From NCBI GenBank assembly GCA_023430545.1, contig JAEZAF010000119.1, positions 1 through 26,391 of the forward strand: a DNA stretch of 26,391 nt, in the 5' to 3' direction. The number at the start of each line of letters is the position of its first letter. Position 1 is the stretch's first letter. Source of the stretch: Chloroflexota bacterium (GTDB lineage Bacteria; Chloroflexota; Anaerolineae; Aggregatilineales; Phototrophicaceae). The notes under the pieces are model-generated. The model ran no database searches. It had not been told where the DNA came from and worked only from the letters and a program-made list of their open reading frames with translations. Shown piece after piece: positions 21,912 through 26,391 of the stretch. A program made the position numbers and the translations under genes.

Positions 21912-22974
21912 ACGGAACCTGATACGCCAGGTAGAACTGACAGACCAGGCGTTGTCCGCACCTCCGCTTCCCTCCCTGACTGCACGCCCACGCAGGCTGC
22001 GTCAGTCGGCGGCCCTGCGGCGCATGGTGCGGGAAACCACACTCTCGCCAGACGACTTTATCTATCCGCTGTTCGTGCAGGATGGGCGTGATATCCGGCA
22101 GCCGATCGGCGCGATGCCGGGGCAGTTTCGTTATTCGGTGGATCGGCTGGTAGCGGAAGCGCGTCAGATCGTCGATCTGGGCATCCCGGCGGTGATCCTG
22201 TTCGGCATCCCGGATCATAAGGACGCACATGGCAGCCAGAATTATCACCCGGATGGTGTCGTGCCGCGTGCGATCCGGGCGCTGAAAGATGCGGAACCCG
22301 ATCTGCTCGTGATCTCCGACCTGTGTTTCTGCGAGTACACCGATCACGGTCACTGCGGGATCATCAACCAGCCCGGTGACGCGCACTTTACGCCGCATCT
22401 GCCGGTCGGGTATCTGCTGAATGACCCGACGCGGGAACTGCTTCAGCGGGCGGCAGTGACTCATGCCGAGGCCGGGGCAGACATCATCGCCCCATCCGGC
22501 ATGATTGATGGCATGGTCGGGGCTATCCGCACCGGCCTGGATGCCGCCGGGCATTCGCATGTCGTCATCATGAGCTACGCGGTCAAGACGGCCAGCGGAT
22601 TTTACGGCCCCTTCCGCGAAGCGGCGGACAGTGCGCCGTCCTTCGGGGATCGGCGTCACTATCAGATGGATGCGGCTAACGGTCGCGAGGCGCTGCGCGA
22701 AGTGGCGCTTGATGTGGCCGAAGGGGCCGACATCCTGATGGTGAAGCCCGCGCTGCCCAACCTCGATATCCTGAGCGCGGTCCGTCAGCAGTATCAACTG
22801 CCGACAGCCGCCTATCAGGTCAGTGGAGAGTATGCCATGCTGCACGCCGCAGCAGACAACGGCTGGATCGACCTTCAGCGCTGTGTCCTTGAGTCACTGG
22901 TGAGCATCAAACGCGCCGGGGCCGATATGATCGTCAGCTACTTCGCACGCGATGCCGTCCGCTGGCTGGAGTAA
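21898..22974 (+). CDS. hemB: Delta-aminolevulinic acid dehydratase (porphobilinogen synthase)
   Basis: This 358-aa enzyme condenses two aminolevulinate molecules to porphobilinogen. It is the first of the three hem steps here but the last in gene order. The zinc site is intact: C143, C145 and C153 in DLCFCEYTDHGHCG, so this is a Zn-type enzyme. The Schiff-base lysines are K230 (SYAVKTASGFYGPF) and K283 (MVKPALPNLDI). The likely start is TTG 21898, preceded by GGAG at 7-nt spacing and overlapping the hemD stop by 14 nt. This leaves about 30 extra N-terminal residues compared with most HemB proteins. It ends the operon; I see no clear terminator after it. Confidence 0.95.
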   Translation: MTLTKRNLIRQVELTDQALSAPPLPSLTARPRRLRQSAALRRMVRETTLSPDDFIYPLFVQDGRDIRQPIGAMPGQFRYSVDRLVAEARQIVDLGIPAVILFGIPDHKDAHGSQNYHPDGVVPRAIRALKDAEPDLLVISDLCFCEYTDHGHCGIINQPGDAHFTPHLPVGYLLNDPTRELLQRAAVTHAEAGADIIAPSGMIDGMVGAIRTGLDAAGHSHVVIMSYAVKTASGFYGPFREAADSAPSFGDRRHYQMDAANGREALREVALDVAEGADILMVKPALPNLDILSAVRQQYQLPTAAYQVSGEYAMLHAAADNGWIDLQRCVLESLVSIKRAGADMIVSYFARDAVRWLE

Positions 22975-23107
22975 CAGGCTCACACCGACCCGATTACAGC
23001 GGCACGGCTTTATATCGAAATTTCAGGCAGAGATCTAAATCCAAGCTTTACGAAATAAAACTCGTACCCGTTCTATGCTCAATATCAGGCCATGAAGGGA
23101 TGGTGTT

Positions 23108-23821
23108 ATGCTGGATTACCAGGCGCTGAATACCCACTTTGAAACCGCCGCTCCGCAGGAGATTCTGCGATGGGCTGCTGCACAGTTTGGCAGTCAACTG
23201 GCGGTGGTGACGAGTTTTCAGCCAACCGGGATTGTAACGCTGCACATGCTTCAGGACATCGCACCGGATGTAACCGTGATGACTCTCGACACCGGCCTGC
23301 TGTTCCCCGAAACGTATGCACTGATGGATGAAATCGAAGCACGGCTGAAGCTGAACCTGATCCGCGTGCGTCCGGCGCAGACCGTCGAACAGCAGGCCGC
23401 AGCCTATGGTGACCAGCTCTGGCGGTCTGATGCCGACCGCTGCTGCAATCTTCGCAAAACTGTCCCCCTGAAAGATGCACTCGCCGGTTACGGCGCATGG
23501 ATCACCGGCCTGCGCCGCGATCAGTCCGAGGGGCGCAAATCCACACCGATCGTCTCATGGGACAAGCGCAACAATCTGCTGAAATTATCCCCGCTTGCCA
23601 ACTGGACCGAGCGCATGGTCTGGACGTATCTCGATGCTTACGAACTGCCGTATAACCCGCTGCATGATCAGAATTACTTCAGCATTGGCTGCGCACCCTG
23701 CACGCAGCCGGTCGCACCCGGGGACGATGTCCGTGCCGGTCGCTGGGCGGGCCTAAGCAAGATCGAATGCGGTATCCATCTGGAAACGCAGACACACCCG
23801 GTCGTTGCGGCGGACGCCTGA
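23108..23821 (+). CDS. cysH: Adenylylsulfate (APS)/PAPS reductase, Fe-S type
   Basis: This 237-aa cytoplasmic enzyme reduces activated sulfate to sulfite, the step before sulfite reductase. SFQPTGIVTLHML and LDTGLLFPETY are the substrate-binding motifs, and WITGLRRDQS is the Arg loop. The catalytic Cys is C221 in ECGIH. C112-C113 and C195-x2-C198 form the 4Fe-4S motif (CC...CxxC), which points to APS rather than PAPS as substrate and to thioredoxin as donor. ATG 23108 follows AAGGGA. A 133-bp gap after hemB means it may have its own promoter; none is clear. ATP sulfurylase is not in the window. Confidence 0.93.
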   Translation: MLDYQALNTHFETAAPQEILRWAAAQFGSQLAVVTSFQPTGIVTLHMLQDIAPDVTVMTLDTGLLFPETYALMDEIEARLKLNLIRVRPAQTVEQQAAAYGDQLWRSDADRCCNLRKTVPLKDALAGYGAWITGLRRDQSEGRKSTPIVSWDKRNNLLKLSPLANWTERMVWTYLDAYELPYNPLHDQNYFSIGCAPCTQPVAPGDDVRAGRWAGLSKIECGIHLETQTHPVVAADA

Positions 23822-23844
23822 CTGCTGACATAAGGTGAGTTATT

Positions 23845-23869
23845 GTAGGGACGCCCGACGGGGCGTCCG
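23845..23869 (+). repeat. Palindromic TGTAGGG repeat, copy C
   Basis: TGTAGGGACGCCC opens a perfect 8-bp hairpin: GGACGCCC (23849-23856) with GGGCGTCC (23861-23868), loop GACG. A second small palindrome (GTAG-ATC-CTAC) follows at about 23872-23882. It sits between the convergent stops of cysH and the HD-type gene. There is no long T tract on either strand. Confidence 0.65.
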
Positions 23870-23906
23870 TCGTAGATCCTACAGCCGTGTCCGCTGTCAT
23901 ACGTTT

Positions 23907-24719
23907 TCATGGCTTTAACATCGCCTCAATCCGCTTGAATTCGGCGCGTATCTGCTGAAGTTCATCGGCAGCACGGTCTGAATCAAACAGCGACCATGCG
24001 AGATTGTCCGCCATCATCATCACCCGCAGCAGCGGCACTAGTTCGGGGGATATGAAGCGGCGGATCTCGTCATCGGTCAGCGGGGCGGCGGCAGGCCATC
24101 GCTCGACAACGGTCAGTGACATGTGCAGCAGCACCCCCTTGATAATCAGGGCGGCATCACGCGCAAAGAGGCGATCAATCCCCGTGAGGATGTCCGGCAG
24201 TTGACGATTGTCCTGAATGCTGTCATTTAATGCGGGGCTGTAGGTGACGGCGCTGTGCGTCTGCTGATACCATGCATCAAAATCAATAGGGTAGGCGGAC
24301 TGCACCGTAAAACCCAGTGATGGCAGCCCTTTTCCGGTAACCGCCGCCGAGCGAAAGCCGTGGGTGTGATCGCGTTTGTCAGGGTGTGCTTCCTTAGCGA
24401 TATCGTGCCAGAGGACAATCCACTCGATCTGCATCTGCTGGTGCGCATCACATGCCTGATATTCCGGGAGACTATACAGGCCAGCCAGCACCGCCGTGAC
24501 GTGGATCAGCGTCTGCTGACGGTCGTAGGATGCCATCTTCTGCCAGCCGGGGATGACACTGTTGATGTCAGCGAGCTGCTGTAGGGAATAAAAAACCTCA
24601 CAGGCGGCGCGGAACTGCGGCCATCCGGTGAGGTTTCCGTTTTGGTATTCATCTGACAGGTGCCGGACAAACGCCGAGAGCGCTGGCAGGCATTGGGACA
24701 GGCTGATCGATGTGGTCAT
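23907..24719 (-). CDS. HD-domain-like hydrolase, substrate unknown
   Basis: This 270-aa protein has features of the HD metal-dependent phosphohydrolase superfamily. HVTAV gives H73, WIVLWHDIAKE gives H105-D106, and HTHGFRSAA gives H118 and H120. A later GIDRLFARDAALIIKG and LLHMSLTV fit the helical second half. I chose ATG 24719 (MTTSISLSQC), since the further 16 residues in frame to 24767 look untranslated; the ribosome binding site is weak. It lies 76 bp downstream of the helix-hairpin-helix gene on the same strand and may share its transcript. The HD assignment rests on motifs only; no partner suggests a substrate. Confidence 0.65.
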   Translation of the reverse strand: MTTSISLSQCLPALSAFVRHLSDEYQNGNLTGWPQFRAACEVFYSLQQLADINSVIPGWQKMASYDRQQTLIHVTAVLAGLYSLPEYQACDAHQQMQIEWIVLWHDIAKEAHPDKRDHTHGFRSAAVTGKGLPSLGFTVQSAYPIDFDAWYQQTHSAVTYSPALNDSIQDNRQLPDILTGIDRLFARDAALIIKGVLLHMSLTVVERWPAAAPLTDDEIRRFISPELVPLLRVMMMADNLAWSLFDSDRAADELQQIRAEFKRIEAMLKP

Positions 24720-24795
24720 GGATGATCCCGCTTTCTGCAAATTCGCGTTTCTGAGATCATGCCACATCCGCTTTCGGATGTCACGTTTCAGGCCG

Positions 24796-25770
24796 TCAGG
24801 CGGGTTCCGCCACCCGTTCGCTTTCCTTTTTGTCAGCGGATTTATCCGCCGCCTTTGCGGCGGCCTGCTGACGATAATACTCGCGGGTTTCGATTTCCCG
24901 GCCCCGGACGACGCGCCGGTTTTTCAGCCCACCGCGTGTCTCGGTGACGACCGTGTTCTGACGTTCGCGGCCATCGCGCTCGTAGTAGATCACCACCCAG
25001 TCGTCGGTCTTCTCAAGCTGATGCGCCTGTGCGGTGTTCGAGAACATCGCCGTGAACTGCCAGTCGTCGCGATCCGTCCGCAGGATCGGCAGCCACGCCT
25101 TATTATCAGGGTTGAAGCGGCGCGGCGCGATTTTCTGCAGATCGTCCTTCGCAGCCCGTTCACGGTATTCCGCGTCGATTTCCAGCACCAGTTCGACCGG
25201 CGGACGGGTGTCGGCACGCTGAGGAGTGCCATCTGCATTCTGAATCTGGACGTTACGCGCAGCATTCAGGCGGGCACGCTGGCTTCGCTGGGCGGACCGG
25301 CTCAGCATCCCCGCAAGTGCAGCGCGGATTCCTTCCAGACGGCGTTCGCCAAAGCCACCAAGCGACGCCAGACGGCCATCATGCGCGGCCTGTTCCAGAT
25401 CTTCCAGCGTGCGGATATTCAACTGCTCCACAGCACGCTTCGCCAGTTCCTTCCCGATACCAGGGACTTTCTCCAGCGTTTCTTCCGGTGAGGTCTGCGA
25501 CTCCAGATCGTCCAGCAGGGCGGAACGGCCTGTTGTCACCAGTTCACCGATCAGGCCGGCGATACGGTCACCGATATGCGGTAGTTCGGTCAGATCATCG
25601 ATGCGATCCTGCCGGACGTATTCAGCCAGCTTCTCATTTGTGCGGCGGATGGTCTGCGCGGCTTCTCGATAGGCGCGCACACGAAACGGATTCGCATCCT
25701 GCGCTTCCAGCAGATCCGCAAGGCGTTCGAGAACCGCAGCGATCTTCCGGTTACTGAGTTCTTCGGCCAT
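24796..25770 (-). CDS. Helix-hairpin-helix protein with PolX-like N-terminal domain
   Basis: This 324-aa protein begins like the DNA-binding 8-kDa domain of family X DNA polymerases: SNRKIAAVLERLADLLEAQD, NPFRVRAYREAAQTIRR. HHH motifs follow in LTELPHIGDRIAGLIGEL (about 60-77) and LEKVPGIGKELAKRAVEQL (about 98-116), and a third around LASLGGFGERRLEGI. The polymerase palm domain and its catalytic aspartates are absent. Instead residues about 190-285 form a beta-rich domain with ELVLEIDAEYRERA and WVVIYYERDGRERQ. The C-terminus is a Lys/Ala-rich tail. It probably binds DNA; the second domain is of unknown function. A perfect TATAAT lies upstream on this strand. Confidence 0.85.
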   Translation of the reverse strand: MAEELSNRKIAAVLERLADLLEAQDANPFRVRAYREAAQTIRRTNEKLAEYVRQDRIDDLTELPHIGDRIAGLIGELVTTGRSALLDDLESQTSPEETLEKVPGIGKELAKRAVEQLNIRTLEDLEQAAHDGRLASLGGFGERRLEGIRAALAGMLSRSAQRSQRARLNAARNVQIQNADGTPQRADTRPPVELVLEIDAEYRERAAKDDLQKIAPRRFNPDNKAWLPILRTDRDDWQFTAMFSNTAQAHQLEKTDDWVVIYYERDGRERQNTVVTETRGGLKNRRVVRGREIETREYYRQQAAAKAADKSADKKESERVAEPA

Positions 25771-25807
25771 TTTTCTTGTCTCCCAGGAGTCGTTTAATCT
25801 ACCCTCT

Positions 25808-25813
25808 ATTATA
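25808..25813 (-). promoter_or_regulatory. -10 element upstream of the helix-hairpin-helix gene
   Basis: On the minus strand a perfect TATAAT lies 38 nt before ATG 25770. No -35 with good spacing is visible, so confidence is moderate. Confidence 0.4.
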
Positions 25814-25867
25814 GAACAAAAGTGTTAGAAATGGATCAGTTTAAGATGTGAGATCTGCTGATTTTGA

Positions 25868-25880
25868 GCGTAATTTACGC
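25868..25880 (+). promoter_or_regulatory. 13-bp palindrome, candidate operator of the GH43 gene
   Basis: GCGTAA-T-TTACGC is a perfect palindrome 4 bp upstream of the -35 of the GH43 promoter. Position suggests a repressor or activator site. Confidence 0.4.
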
Positions 25881-25884
25881 AATT

Positions 25885-25913
25885 TTGACAACATGCGACC
25901 AAGCAACTACACT
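25885..25913 (+). promoter_or_regulatory. Promoter of the GH43 gene
   Basis: TTGACA (25885-25890), a 17-bp spacer and TACACT (25908-25913). Transcription would begin near 25920, about 50 nt before the start codon. Confidence 0.7.
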
Positions 25914-25970
25914 ATGCCTGAGAGGGTTATGAAATCGAATGCATAAATAGAAAATCACAGGATTTTAAAA

Positions 25971-26391
25971 ATGAAGAAAAAAGTCAGCCGTCGTCAGTTT
26001 TTAAATACCGGACTCACGCTCGGTACCGGATTAAGTGCCGGTTTACTGGGGCTTCAGAGTGTCTCCGCCCAGCAGACCGAGGAGCCGACTGAAGAAGCCG
26101 CAGCCACAGCAGAATCTACACCCGATACCAGCGGCCTCGTGATCCCGCCGCATCTGGAGCTGACCGGCAACCGCAGACCGGTGCATGACCCTGCCATCAT
26201 CAAGGAAGGCGATTACTACTATCTGTACTGCACCGGGCCGGGTGTCCCCATGCGGCGGTCAGCAGATCTGCTGGATTGGGAAGTGCTGTTCCCCAACAAG
26301 GTGTTGACCTCAACCCCGGAGTGGGTGCGCGAGGCGATCCCCAATCAGAATGACTTCTGGGCACCGGACATCATCCATTTCAATGACAAAT
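25971..26391 (+). CDS. Tat-exported GH43 arabinanase-like protein (5' part, cut by window)
   Basis: The first 140 residues of a secreted glycoside hydrolase; the rest lies beyond the window. The N-terminus is a Tat signal: KKKVSRRQFLNTG with twin Arg, then a hydrophobic stretch to QSVSAQ. A low-complexity Glu/Thr/Ala linker follows (about residues 35-52). VHDPAIIKEGDYYYLYCTG holds the catalytic base Asp of GH43, and DFWAPDI is the next family motif. The spacing resembles arabinan endo-1,5-alpha-L-arabinosidases, which attack arabinan side chains of pectin. The ribosome binding site is weak (AGGATTTTAAAA). Tat export implies folding before secretion. Confidence 0.88.
   Translation, partial: MKKKVSRRQFLNTGLTLGTGLSAGLLGLQSVSAQQTEEPTEEAAATAESTPDTSGLVIPPHLELTGNRRPVHDPAIIKEGDYYYLYCTGPGVPMRRSADLLDWEVLFPNKVLTSTPEWVREAIPNQNDFWAPDIIHFNDK

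Noticed and set aside
21877..22845. 322-aa open frame antisense to hemB
   Set aside because: Shadow; hemB has all metal and Schiff-base residues.
24628..25491. 287-aa open frame on the plus strand across the HD-type and helix-hairpin-helix genes
   Set aside because: Spans two minus-strand genes with clear motifs and has no domain of its own.
1..26391. CRISPR array, tRNA, rRNA, transposase or prophage genes
   Set aside because: None seen on either strand.

Overview
This 26.4-kb window is a GC-rich bacterial chromosome segment with densely packed metabolic genes. I see no phage, insertion sequence, tRNA, rRNA or CRISPR. It suggests a member of the Chloroflexota (Anaerolineae-like). The reasons are the CbiX-DR2241 siroheme chelatase, the mix of secreted GH8 and Tat-exported GH43 enzymes, and short palindromic repeats beginning TGTAGGG between genes. 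This placement is inference from gene style; no marker gene is present.

Region 1 (1-3.4 kb, + strand) is a ureide (purine) catabolism set: (S)-ureidoglycine aminohydrolase, an M20 amidohydrolase that reads as plant-type ureidoglycolate amidohydrolase rather than AllC, and an alanine/serine-glyoxylate aminotransferase. Together they would release ammonia from allantoin breakdown and turn the glyoxylate into glycine. Region 2 (3.6-6.3 kb) has a 13-segment membrane protein of unknown function with a repeated Trp-His/Pro-His motif, an AT-rich small membrane protein bracketed by two near-identical terminators, and another small membrane protein.

Region 3 (6.4-14.4 kb) has a secreted GH8 glycosidase (- strand), then + strand anmK (anhydro-MurNAc kinase), a GNAT acetyltransferase, a family-5 solute-binding protein with two Dpp-type permeases (no ATPase genes), an AraC regulator and a DUF2000 protein. 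This looks like cell-wall recycling next to an oligopeptide- or sugar-type importer. Region 4 (14.4-15.1 kb, - strand) is a DUF433/DUF5615 toxin-antitoxin-like pair with its own promoter.

Region 5 (15.2-23.8 kb) is a sulfite reduction and tetrapyrrole block. The - strand operon (precorrin-2 dehydrogenase, CbiX-DR2241 chelatase, uroporphyrinogen-III methyltransferase) makes siroheme. The divergent + strand operon is sulfite reductase-hemC-hemD-hemB, which uses siroheme and supplies uroporphyrinogen III. A separate cysH (APS/PAPS reductase) follows. Between the divergent operons is a 373-bp leader. It holds a consensus promoter, a structured RNA segment, a 27-codon ORF rich in Cys and Met, and a perfect 11-bp intrinsic terminator just before the sulfite reductase ribosome binding site. 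Sequence just after the small ORF's stop can pair with the 3' side of that terminator. I read this as a cysteine-responsive transcription attenuator, which would control both sulfite reduction and tetrapyrrole synthesis. It is the most interesting item here.

Region 6 (23.9-26.4 kb) has an HD-type hydrolase and a helix-hairpin-helix protein (both - strand) and the start of a Tat-exported GH43 arabinanase-like enzyme, cut by the window edge, with a consensus promoter and a 13-bp palindrome upstream.
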